This document shows positions 31,824-40,395 of a DNA stretch of 49,617 bases, in pieces. Positions within the stretch are counted from its first letter, which is position 1, and each line of letters opens with the position of its first letter. The stretch covers positions 1 to 49,617 of the forward strand of contig JAFDZO010000031.1 of assembly GCA_018266845.1 (NCBI GenBank), written 5' to 3'. Under the pieces are notes generated by a model, which made no database searches, had not been told where the DNA came from, and worked only from the letters and a program-made list of their open reading frames with translations. This stretch comes from Bacteroidota bacterium (GTDB lineage Bacteria > Bacteroidota > Ignavibacteria > Tepidaquicellales > Tepidaquicellaceae). The position numbers and the translations under genes were made by a program.

Positions 31824-34721
31824 TCAATGCGCATCGAACCATGTATCGCCAATGCCGATTTCCACTTCAATAGGCACGTTCAGTTTTATCGCATTTTTCA
31901 TTTTATCTGCTACTATTTTTTTCACCGTTTCAAGCTCATCTTTCTTAACCTCAAAAACAAGCTCGTCGTGCACCTGAAGCATCATTCTCGATTTCAATTT
32001 TTTCTTTTCAAATTCATTTTGAATATCTATCATCGCTATTTTTATCATATCGGCAGCCGTGCCCTGTATAGGCATATTTATAGCCGCTCTCTCATCTTCC
32101 GCGCGCGCAGAAGCATTCTGATTATTTATCTGCTTTAAATATCTTCTTCTGCCTTTTAAAGTTTCCACATATCCGTTAGTTCTTGCAAACTCCTTTGTGC
32201 TTTCCATATAGTCTTTTACCTTCGGATACTCCGTAAAATACCTGTCTATAATTTCTTTAGCTTCCGTGTTTTTTATCTCCAGCCTGTTTGCAAGACCGAA
32301 TGCTCCGATGCCGTATATAATGCCGAAGTTTACCTCTTTTGCTTTTCTTCTATGGTTCGGAGTCATTTCATCTTTATGCTTCAGCTTGAATATTCTCATC
32401 GCTGTTTCAGTATGTATATCGTGATTATTCTTAAACGCCCTTATCATGTTTTCATCATTAGCATAATGAGCCATAATTCTTAACTCTATCTGTGAATAAT
32501 CCGCCGATAAAATTTTAAACGTGCTGTCCTTAGGAACAAATGCCTTTCTTATGCTTCTGCCCATTTCAGTTCTTATGGGAATATTCTGCAAGTTAGGATT
32601 TAAGCTCGATAGCCTTCCCGTTACAGCAACGCACTGATTAAAGCTCGTATGCACTCTTCCGGTCTTCGTATTAACTGCTGCCATTAAACCAAGCAAATAA
32701 GTTGATTTTATCTTCGTTACCATTCTGTAGTCAAGTATCATCGGGATAATAGCGTGCTGATACTTTAAATCTTCAAGAACCTTGCTGTCTGTTGAGTAGC
32801 CTGTCTTCGTTTTTCTTCCTGCGGAAAGCTTTAGCTTCTCAAATAAAACACTTTGAAGCTGCTTTGTCGAATTAATATTAAAATTTACTCCTGCTTCTTT
32901 ATATATACCCGCTTCAAGTTCCTTTATCATTTTATCAGCTTTTTTATCAAGCTCTTTCAAAATTTTCGGGTCAATCTTTACTCCCTCAAACTCCATCTCC
33001 GCAAGAACCTTTATTAAAGGGAATTCAATCTCTTCGCAAAGCTTATACATATTTATCTTTTGAAGCTCGTATTTTATTTTGTGAAAAAGCCCAAGCGTAA
33101 CATCAGCATCTTCAGCCGCATATTCGGAAACTTTTTCGACATCCACTTTATCCATAGAAATCTGGTCTTTTCCCTCGCCGATTAAAGCGCTAATAGGTAT
33201 AGGTCTATAGCTCAAAAACTTCTCGGAAAGCGTATCCATATCGTGATGCCCGTCCGGGCTAAATATAAACGAGCCGATTAACGTATCAAAGTATAAGTTC
33301 TCCATCTCCACTCCATAATTCTTCATTATCATATAATCGTATTTTATATTCTGACCTACCTTTTTTATTTTTTTATTTTCGAGATACGGCTTTACACCTT
33401 CTATGGCAGTTTGCAAATCAACACCTACTGTTGACTGGCTGGCTTTATCGGAATCAAAAAGAGATTTTTCCCCTTTCGCGTTATGTAATATCGGAATATA
33501 ATACGCTTCTTTTTCTCTCCAGGCAAATGACATTCCCACTATGTTACAATTCATACTGTCCTTGCCGTCGGTTTCAGTATCAAAAGAAATACAGACTTCA
33601 TCTTTCAGTTTTTTGAGAAAATCTTTAAATTCCTTTTCATCTTTGACTGTATAATAACTATGTTCAACATCTTTAATTGTTCTTATTGCTTTGGGCTTTT
33701 CTTCAATATTAACTTTTATCGAATCATAATTTTCAATCTGCCTGTTTCCCTTTTCCTGAGTTTTCGCGCCTTCCTTGTCTTCACCCTGAGTTTCCTTTAC
33801 GCTCTTTAGTATATCTGCTCCGGTACCCGGCAGCTTGTCTTTTACAATTTTTTTCAGAAGCGTTTTGAACTCAAGCTCTGCCATCAGTTCAACTACTTTA
33901 TCAACATTAATTTCTTTTTTATTAAGATTATGAAAATTTATGTGGAGCGGAACATCCGTGTGAATGGTAACAAGATGCTTTGAAAGCAGCGCCATCTCTT
34001 TATTAAGGAGAAGGTTTTCTTTAAGCTTTGGCTTTGTAACATCATCAATATTGTTGTACATATTTTCTATCGAGCCAAACTGTTGTATTAATGCTGTCGC
34101 AGTCTTTTCGCCGACTCCTTTCACTCCTGGAACGTTATCCGAAGTATCGCCCATTAAACCAAGCACATCTATTACTTTATCGGGATGAACTCCAAATTTC
34201 TTTTCAACCCCTTCTATTCCGATAATATCTTTTTCCGCAATTTTATTTCCGTAAACGTTTCTTGCCGGTCTGTAAACAAAAATTTTCGCAGAGACAAGCT
34301 GCATATAATCCTTATCCGGCGTTACCATATAAGTCTCGGCTTTTTCTTTTTCAGCCTGCCTTGCCAAAGTCCCGATAATATCATCTGCCTCGTAACCGTC
34401 AACTTCTATCAAAGGTATATTCATTGCCCTTACAACTTCCTTCGTCATTTCTATCTGCCACGGCATATCATCCGGTATCTGCTGCCGCTGTGCTTTATAT
34501 TGAGGGAACATTTTATGCCTGAATGTCGGCTTTGCAGTATCGCAGCATACGGCTATGTGGTCGGGTTTTTCTTCTTCGAGTATTTTTACAAGTGAACTTA
34601 AAAATCCCGAAACGGCTGAAACATTTTTGCCTTTGGAATTGATAAGAGGATTGGATATTAACGCAAAATACGAACGGTAAATCATCGCCATTGCGTCAAT
34701 CAAAAACAGTTTTTCAGGCAT
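31824..34721 (-). CDS. polA: DNA polymerase I
   Basis: The 965-residue protein has all three classical domains. The 5'-3' exonuclease (1-290) has GYEADDIIGTLA and GLMGDTSDNVPGVKGVGEKTA. The 3'-5' proofreading domain (~355-545) keeps its acidic residues, Asp381 and Glu383 in FDTETDG and later YAAEDADVTLG. The polymerase domain (~560-965) has motif A DYSQIELR, a finger helix with RRKAKEVNFGIIYG, and motif C QVHDELVFE at 916-924. The proofreading site looks intact, unlike Thermus enzymes. It fills gaps after excision repair and Okazaki maturation, so it is a functional partner of uvrA elsewhere in the window. It lies 22 bp downstream of the universal stress protein gene. Confidence 0.97.
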   Translation of the reverse strand: MPEKLFLIDAMAMIYRSYFALISNPLINSKGKNVSAVSGFLSSLVKILEEEKPDHIAVCCDTAKPTFRHKMFPQYKAQRQQIPDDMPWQIEMTKEVVRAMNIPLIEVDGYEADDIIGTLARQAEKEKAETYMVTPDKDYMQLVSAKIFVYRPARNVYGNKIAEKDIIGIEGVEKKFGVHPDKVIDVLGLMGDTSDNVPGVKGVGEKTATALIQQFGSIENMYNNIDDVTKPKLKENLLLNKEMALLSKHLVTIHTDVPLHINFHNLNKKEINVDKVVELMAELEFKTLLKKIVKDKLPGTGADILKSVKETQGEDKEGAKTQEKGNRQIENYDSIKVNIEEKPKAIRTIKDVEHSYYTVKDEKEFKDFLKKLKDEVCISFDTETDGKDSMNCNIVGMSFAWREKEAYYIPILHNAKGEKSLFDSDKASQSTVGVDLQTAIEGVKPYLENKKIKKVGQNIKYDYMIMKNYGVEMENLYFDTLIGSFIFSPDGHHDMDTLSEKFLSYRPIPISALIGEGKDQISMDKVDVEKVSEYAAEDADVTLGLFHKIKYELQKINMYKLCEEIEFPLIKVLAEMEFEGVKIDPKILKELDKKADKMIKELEAGIYKEAGVNFNINSTKQLQSVLFEKLKLSAGRKTKTGYSTDSKVLEDLKYQHAIIPMILDYRMVTKIKSTYLLGLMAAVNTKTGRVHTSFNQCVAVTGRLSSLNPNLQNIPIRTEMGRSIRKAFVPKDSTFKILSADYSQIELRIMAHYANDENMIRAFKNNHDIHTETAMRIFKLKHKDEMTPNHRRKAKEVNFGIIYGIGAFGLANRLEIKNTEAKEIIDRYFTEYPKVKDYMESTKEFARTNGYVETLKGRRRYLKQINNQNASARAEDERAAINMPIQGTAADMIKIAMIDIQNEFEKKKLKSRMMLQVHDELVFEVKKDELETVKKIVADKMKNAIKLNVPIEVEIGIGDTWFDAH

Positions 34722-34743
34722 AGATAATATAAACTTTCAAATT

Positions 34744-35580
34744 TTATTTGTGCAGCGCAAGCAAAGGGACATCTGTGTGGCATGCCAGCTTCTTTGAAAC
34801 GCTTTTGTGAAAAAGATTTCCCAGAAAATCCCTTTTCTTTTTTGAAACAATTAACAAATCGGATTTCAGCTTTTTCAAAAGCTCCTCAACGCAGTGAGCA
34901 ATTTCAACACATTTTGCAAACTCAAACTTACAGCTTATGTTTTTCATTTCATTCCGCAGCTCGTCGAAAAATACCTTCTCATCATTGGTTAAATCATCCT
35001 CCAGCTCTCCGCTTAAATGAAGAAAAGTCAAATCTGATTTTTCAAAATTAAGAAGCTCTTCCGCCTTTTTTACAGCGGGAAGCTCAGAACCGGTTAAATC
35101 AACTGCGTAAAGAATATTTTGAAAGCCGTTGTATTCCGCTTTTTCAGGAATTACCAGAACAGGAATTTTTGATTTTGCCAGAACGGAGTACGCATTGCTT
35201 CCTATGAGAACTTCCTCAAGTCCGCTTGCTCCTTTCGTGCCCATAACAATAAAATCAAACTTCCCTTCTTCAGCAGCGTTTTCAATAGCTTCAATTGTAT
35301 TACCTTCAGCGGTAATTTTATCTTCAAGAAAATTTTTGAATTCAGGATAAGTGTTTTCAAATTCATCTGCTAATAATTCAAGCCCCGCAGCAGAATTTTC
35401 TGAAGACTGCTTTATTACGTCCGATAGAATTTCAGGCGGCATGTTCGGGTCATAGACCGCAAAATTATAAACATTCAATAAAGAAAACTTATATCCGTTT
35501 TCTTTAGAAATCAGATATGCAAATTTTACGGCGTTAGATGCATCGGATGAAAAATCAGTCGGAACAAGTATTCTTTTCAT
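34744..35580 (-). CDS. Universal stress protein with tandem UspA domains
   Basis: The 278-residue product holds two Usp folds. The first (1-147) begins MKRILVPTDFSSDASNAVKF and carries the ATP-binding-type loop GTKGASGLEEVLIGSNAY with VPVLVIP-like ending (IPVLVIPEK). The second (about 150-278) begins ILYAVDLTGSELPAVKKAEE and ends in VSKKLACHTDVPLLALHK, where the glycine-rich loop is degenerate, so only the first domain is likely to bind nucleotide. It is cytoplasmic. As the first gene of the usp-polA-nudix-hldD cluster, its promoter should lie in the following 720-bp spacer. Confidence 0.9.
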   Translation of the reverse strand: MKRILVPTDFSSDASNAVKFAYLISKENGYKFSLLNVYNFAVYDPNMPPEILSDVIKQSSENSAAGLELLADEFENTYPEFKNFLEDKITAEGNTIEAIENAAEEGKFDFIVMGTKGASGLEEVLIGSNAYSVLAKSKIPVLVIPEKAEYNGFQNILYAVDLTGSELPAVKKAEELLNFEKSDLTFLHLSGELEDDLTNDEKVFFDELRNEMKNISCKFEFAKCVEIAHCVEELLKKLKSDLLIVSKKKRDFLGNLFHKSVSKKLACHTDVPLLALHK

Positions 35581-36301
35581 AGCCGTGGTTTAATTCATAA
35601 TAATTTAAGGATATACTTGCAATTAAAAAATGAAATTAGGCGTACTATACCTGCCTGGCATTATATCCCAAATTCTATATACGGGCGTTAAGTCAATTGC
35701 ATTGAGGGCAAAATTTTGGAAGCCGGTTATATACACTCAAGGCTAACATACAATGTGTCTTTTAAAAACGAAACAATATTAATAGAGTGAACATAAGATA
35801 GTAAAAATCCGGCAACATATTTTTGTTATTTTTTAACTTTGAACCTTAATTGGCTTGCAGCCTGAGACTACATTTCTCTTTTGAATAAATAAAGAGGAAA
35901 AAAATTGTAACCAAATTCCAAAAAGTTCTGAACCTTATGATTTTAGCTTTAGCCTTTTTTGAGCCAGTTGAAGCGGTAGATTTTGAGAGCCAAACTATCA
36001 AAACGTCTAAAATAGGATTCTCCAATATCTTAGATTCGCATCATTTTAAGGATTTTGCGCACAGAAAAAAAAACTTCTGCAAAATAAAATTCATAGTTTA
36101 TATACTATTTTTTTTCAATTATATGTCTTAAATTTGCTTATTAATTATTGGCGATAACATATTGAAATATAACGCAAGTATATTTTTAATATTTTACAAT
36201 AATTTGATTTCTTAATATATACCATAAAAATAAAAATTCTGTTATATTCCTTTAAATTTCACTAGCGGGGAAATTTTAAAATTCTAACTAAAAAACCATA
36301 A
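35581..36301. other. 720-bp spacer between divergent usp/polA and exopolysaccharide loci
   Basis: Very AT-rich. The only long plus-strand frame (35937-36131, 64 codons) ends in an unlikely hydrophobic tail, has no ribosome site, and is rejected. A more GC-balanced block at about 35640-35740 stands out from the surroundings. It includes GGCATTATATCCCAAATTC and ACGGGCGTTAAGTCAATTGC and has no coding potential on either strand, so it may be a structured RNA or the remains of a mobile element. The last 100 bp should hold the promoter of the BcsB-like gene. No terminator was recognised. Confidence 0.45.
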
Positions 36302-38353
36302 ATGAAAAATCTCTTCATTTTATTAAGCAGGAGCGTTTTTGCGGTAATAGCTGCCGTCTTAGTTGTAGTCTCTTCTGCATCGAGTGCATTTTCCGGTACA
36401 CCTAAAACTTATGATATTCAGATGTTTGAAACTGACCAGTACAATAAAGGTCCGGTTAGCTCATCTGTCTTTTTCTTTGACTCTAAACCTTACGTAGAAG
36501 ATTATACAAATATTACAATTGATGTTATCTACTCAAATGCGGAGATTATTCTACCGAGGGTCAGCTTCCTCACTATTGCAGTTAACAATATTCCTCTTGC
36601 CAGCCGTGAGGTGAATGCAAGAAACCCTGATACGGCTTCATTTAAAGTAACAGTGCCGAAGGATAAATTGCTGCCGGGCTTCAATGAAGTAAAAATTATC
36701 TCTATACTAAGAACATCAGACGACCCTTGTAAAGACTTATACAACAACGCCTGCTGGCTGAGAATTTTGAAAAGCTCAACGATGCACATAGAAGCCATGG
36801 TAAATAATAATTACCCGCTTTATTACTATCCTTATCCTTATATAGATACATATTTAAAAAATCCGATTCAGGCATCGGTATTTCTGCCGCAGAAACCCTC
36901 TACCAACGAAATCGAAAACTGCCTGAAGCTTATCAGCGACTGGGGTATCGGCTCACCGTTCGGAAACTTTTTATTTAAAGTCAGCACAGACGCTACAGGT
37001 GTTCCCGGCAAGCAAATTAAGGTTGGTGATATTTCCAAATTAGGAACTGACGGAATGGGTGTCAGCGAGGGCAATGGTCTTGTTAAAAGAGAAGGCGGTC
37101 CCGAAAGAGACCCGGTGCTTTTTGTATCAGGAAAAGGAACTGACGGATTAAACAAATCGGTATCGGCATTAACAAATACAGGAATGGTAAATCAAATGGA
37201 CTCAACAGTTTCCATCATTACCAAATTCCCGAACGTAACAAACACAAGCAAAAAATCTACTAAAGCAGGTTTGTTTACCTTAAACCAGATGGGATTTCCC
37301 CAGATTGTTTTGGCAGGTATTTTCAACCAAAGAAAAGCGTTTATTTTCAGAAGACCTCTTAACTATGACATCAGCAACGATTCCTATATAAAAGTTAACT
37401 ATTATCACTCGGAAGTAATGAATCCGAGAATGTCAATCCTTGTTGTTTACATCAACGGTGTTCCTGTCGGCTCTGCCGCTTTGAACGAAACGAACGCTAA
37501 AGGAGGCTCATTCACAGTAAAAATCCCGGATAGCGAACTTGATAAAAATGAATGGTCAATTGAATTCTCCGCATATCATGAAATCGGCGGAATAAAAGAT
37601 ATTAACTGCGACCACTGGTATGACGATTTAGTATGGACAGTAGTAGAAGGCACATCTGAAATTTATATGTCGCCAGGAAACTATAATGCTCCGCCTTCAT
37701 TAAAAAATATTCCTTTTGCAATTACAGATAACGGACTTGCATCAGACCCGATTGTTTTCTGGCTTCCTTCAAAAATGAGCGATTCTCATTTAACTTTAGC
37801 AGGATTAATTGCAGCAAAATCAGGTCAGGCAAACAAACAGTTAACCGGCTACAGAGTAGTTGTAGGCGATAATCTTGATGACAGCTTAAAGAAATCTTCT
37901 ACCATCGTAATGCTTGCTTATCAAAACGAAGGCAACAGATGGGGACAGTTAAAAGATAAACTGCCCGTTACTCCGCAAGGTCAGGGCTATGCTGTAGATA
38001 AAAACTTTAATACCATTAATAATGAGCTGACTACCTCAAGCGCGATTCTTCAGGCTTGCGTTAACCCATGGAATTCAAAGGGAGTAGTTTATTCTATAAT
38101 GGTTGATAACGACAATACAGTAAATACTGTAAACAATATTTTAACAAACAGAGAATCATTCATGAAACTCAATGGTCCTCTGTGCCTCGTTAAAAAAGAC
38201 GGAAGAATAGTTGAAGTAAGCCCTGCCAAGAGTATGTTTAAGAACGTAGAGAAAACTACAAACGTTAAGCTATGGTATTTCCTTGTAGGCGCAGTGCTTA
38301 TACTTGCATTGCTCCTGATTATATTCAGAAGAAAAATATTCAGACAGAAATAA
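36302..38353 (+). CDS. bcsB: BcsB-like periplasmic subunit of a polysaccharide synthase
   Basis: BcsB proteins sit in the periplasm, anchored by one C-terminal helix, and guide nascent cellulose or related polymer away from the synthase. The 683-residue product has an N-terminal signal or anchor segment (about 8-30). The first jelly-roll domain has PRVSFLTIAVNNIPLASREV and CKDLYNNACWLRI, matching the family 'C.d....a.W..I' block. A second, similar domain follows (MSILVVYINGVPVGS, then CDHWYDDLVW). One transmembrane helix (about 656-676, FLVGAVLILALLLIIF) precedes a basic tail. It is the first gene of the cluster. No BcsC outer-membrane protein is found nearby and the usual BcsA is replaced by the GT2 protein at 40396, so the polymer need not be cellulose. 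Confidence 0.85.
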   Translation: MKNLFILLSRSVFAVIAAVLVVVSSASSAFSGTPKTYDIQMFETDQYNKGPVSSSVFFFDSKPYVEDYTNITIDVIYSNAEIILPRVSFLTIAVNNIPLASREVNARNPDTASFKVTVPKDKLLPGFNEVKIISILRTSDDPCKDLYNNACWLRILKSSTMHIEAMVNNNYPLYYYPYPYIDTYLKNPIQASVFLPQKPSTNEIENCLKLISDWGIGSPFGNFLFKVSTDATGVPGKQIKVGDISKLGTDGMGVSEGNGLVKREGGPERDPVLFVSGKGTDGLNKSVSALTNTGMVNQMDSTVSIITKFPNVTNTSKKSTKAGLFTLNQMGFPQIVLAGIFNQRKAFIFRRPLNYDISNDSYIKVNYYHSEVMNPRMSILVVYINGVPVGSAALNETNAKGGSFTVKIPDSELDKNEWSIEFSAYHEIGGIKDINCDHWYDDLVWTVVEGTSEIYMSPGNYNAPPSLKNIPFAITDNGLASDPIVFWLPSKMSDSHLTLAGLIAAKSGQANKQLTGYRVVVGDNLDDSLKKSSTIVMLAYQNEGNRWGQLKDKLPVTPQGQGYAVDKNFNTINNELTTSSAILQACVNPWNSKGVVYSIMVDNDNTVNTVNNILTNRESFMKLNGPLCLVKKDGRIVEVSPAKSMFKNVEKTTNVKLWYFLVGAVLILALLLIIFRRKIFRQK

Positions 38354-38374
38354 AATTTAATCTGATAAAATAAT

Positions 38375-39892
38375 TTGGCAGGCAGAAAAGTATTATTCGT
38401 CGAAGATAATAAGCTGGAGCAGCAGGTATTCCTGCAATATATGAAGTTCCATAAGCTCCCTTATGAATTTTCAGTTGCCGGCTCGGTAGCCGAAGCAAAA
38501 ACTATGCTCTCAAACGAGCGTTTTGATGTTGCCATCACCGACTATTTTCTCGGCGACGGCATTGCGCTTGATTTATTTGAAATGCTGGTTTCAACTCCCA
38601 TTATTGTAATTACAGGAGCAGGAGACGAAGAAACTGCCATAAAAGCTATGAAGGCAGGGGCATACGATTACTTCGTAAAAAGCTCCAATAAAGACCATCT
38701 GAAGCTTTTATCCCCTACTTTAGAAAATGCCATTAAATACAGGGAGAATGAGGAAAAAATAAGAATCCTCTCCCGCGCTTTAATGAGCATTAACGATGCG
38801 GTTTACATAACTGATTTGAATGATAATCTTATTTACGTAAATAATTCATTCACGAAAATATACGGATATTCCTTTCAGGAAGTAATCGGTAAGAATTCGC
38901 ATTTCATTTGGAATGACGGCGAGTATTCTGCCTATAAAAATCTGCTGAATTCTGAAAAACATCACCAGAAATTTGAAGGCGAATTCACAAACTGCCGTAA
39001 AGACGGAACGACTTTCCCGATTTCTTTGTCTGTATCTCATATAAAGGACAGCTTTTCAGACAGCATCATTGCTTACGTTTGTATTGCAAGAGATATTACG
39101 GAAAACAAAAAAATCCGCGAAGAGCTGAAGAAATATTCCGAAGAGTTAAAAAAATATTCTCAGGGTCTTGAAATAAAAGTTGATGAACAGTCCAAGAAGC
39201 TGGAAGAAGCAAAGAGATTCGCTGCAATCGGAGAAACGGCTACAATGGTAGGGCACGACTTGAGAAATCCCCTGCAGGTGCTTGTGAATACAATCTTCCT
39301 CGCAAAGATGAAGCTCACTCCGAAATTTATGGAGAAGAATAAAAACTCCGTTGTGGAAACAGTTACACACACTCTTGGAGTTTTTCAGGAGCAGGTTGAC
39401 TATATGAATAAGATAGTATCTGACCTTCAGGATATAGCAAGAAACATAGTTGTAGAATGGCGTGAAACAAACTTCAAGCCATATATAGAAGAAATAATGG
39501 GTTCAATAACCCGCCCATATAATATAAAGCTGAATCTGAAATTAAGCCCGTCTCTTCCGAACGTTAAGCTCGATCAGGGATTAATGAAGAGAGTGCTTAC
39601 TAATCTTCTCAATAATGCCGTACAGGCAATGGAAAAATTATCCGGCGATATATGGCTCACTGCCGATGTAGAAGGCGGAAAATTTGTTGTTAGAATTTCA
39701 GATGAAGGAACCGGTATCCCCGAAAACGTGCAGGCAAAACTGTTCCAGCCTCTTGTTACATCAAAAGCTAAAGGAATGGGAATGGGACTATCGGTTTGTA
39801 AAAGAATTGTCGAAGCTCACGGAGGCGAGCTTTCACTTGAAAATAATCTCAAAAAGGGAGCTACTGCAATTATAAAACTACCTTTAAAATAA
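38375..39892 (+). CDS. REC-PAS-histidine kinase (hybrid sensor)
   Basis: The 505-residue protein starts with a receiver domain (1-120; acidic pair Glu10/Asp11, phospho-acceptor Asp56 in ITDYFLGDG, Lys102). A PAS/PAC domain follows (~132-245, DAVYITDLNDNLIYVNNSFT), then a coiled coil (245-285) and a kinase core: His294 in MVGHDLRNPLQ, N box NLLNNAVQAM, G1 SDEGTGIPE, G2 GMGMGLSVCKRIVEAHGG. There is no membrane segment. The start is TTG at 38375, 21 bp after the bcsB-like stop; an in-frame TAA lies 6 bp upstream, so no earlier ATG exists. The REC-first order suggests that it is itself the target of another kinase. Confidence 0.88.
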   Translation: MAGRKVLFVEDNKLEQQVFLQYMKFHKLPYEFSVAGSVAEAKTMLSNERFDVAITDYFLGDGIALDLFEMLVSTPIIVITGAGDEETAIKAMKAGAYDYFVKSSNKDHLKLLSPTLENAIKYRENEEKIRILSRALMSINDAVYITDLNDNLIYVNNSFTKIYGYSFQEVIGKNSHFIWNDGEYSAYKNLLNSEKHHQKFEGEFTNCRKDGTTFPISLSVSHIKDSFSDSIIAYVCIARDITENKKIREELKKYSEELKKYSQGLEIKVDEQSKKLEEAKRFAAIGETATMVGHDLRNPLQVLVNTIFLAKMKLTPKFMEKNKNSVVETVTHTLGVFQEQVDYMNKIVSDLQDIARNIVVEWRETNFKPYIEEIMGSITRPYNIKLNLKLSPSLPNVKLDQGLMKRVLTNLLNNAVQAMEKLSGDIWLTADVEGGKFVVRISDEGTGIPENVQAKLFQPLVTSKAKGMGMGLSVCKRIVEAHGGELSLENNLKKGATAIIKLPLK

Positions 39893-39905
39893 GGAGAACA
39901 ATTTA

Positions 39906-40346
39906 ATGGAAAATGTTAGAATTATTATTGTTGACGATGATACCAGCATCGTCCAGACAATCAAGGAAATCCTTGAATTGACCGGTTACGATACTGATAC
40001 AGCCGATACTGCAAAGGAAGGGCTGGAAAAAATCAGAAGGAACGATTACAATCTCGCATTGTTTGATATTATGCTTCCTGATATGCTCGGCACAGAACTG
40101 CTCGCAGAAGCTCACAAAGAAAAGCCCAAGATGAAAAAGATAATGGTTACAGGCTTTGCAAGCCTTGAAAACGCAGTGCTTGCTTTAAACTCAGGCGCAG
40201 ATGCCTATATTATGAAGCCCGTTAACCCGGAAAATCTTCTCAAAGTAATCGAAGAAAAGTTAATCGAGCAGGAAAAAGAAGAGCGCCTTAATGAAGACCG
40301 CGTAAGCGATTGGATTGAAGACAGGCTAAACAACCTTGATACTTAA
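39906..40346 (+). CDS. Single-domain response regulator
   Basis: The 146-residue product is one receiver domain: acidic pocket VDDDT (9-13), phospho-acceptor Asp54 in LFDIMLPDM, Thr in MVTGFAS near 83, Lys in MKPVNPE near 104. A ~25-residue charged C-terminal helix (EEKLIEQEKEERLNEDRVSD) follows. No DNA-binding or enzymatic output domain is present, so it must act by protein contact or as a phosphate relay. AAGGAG at 39891-39896 supplies a ribosome site, and the gap to the hybrid kinase is 13 bp. The synthase gene follows at 49 bp. Confidence 0.92.
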   Translation: MENVRIIIVDDDTSIVQTIKEILELTGYDTDTADTAKEGLEKIRRNDYNLALFDIMLPDMLGTELLAEAHKEKPKMKKIMVTGFASLENAVLALNSGADAYIMKPVNPENLLKVIEEKLIEQEKEERLNEDRVSDWIEDRLNNLDT

Positions 40347-40395
40347 AACCGGCAGTTTATTTAGACACTCAAATTGTACAATTAAAAAAAACTGA

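Noticed and set aside
35937..36131. 64-codon plus-strand ORF in the long spacer
   Set aside because: No ribosome site, low-complexity hydrophobic tail, no resemblance to any protein; probably chance in AT-rich DNA.
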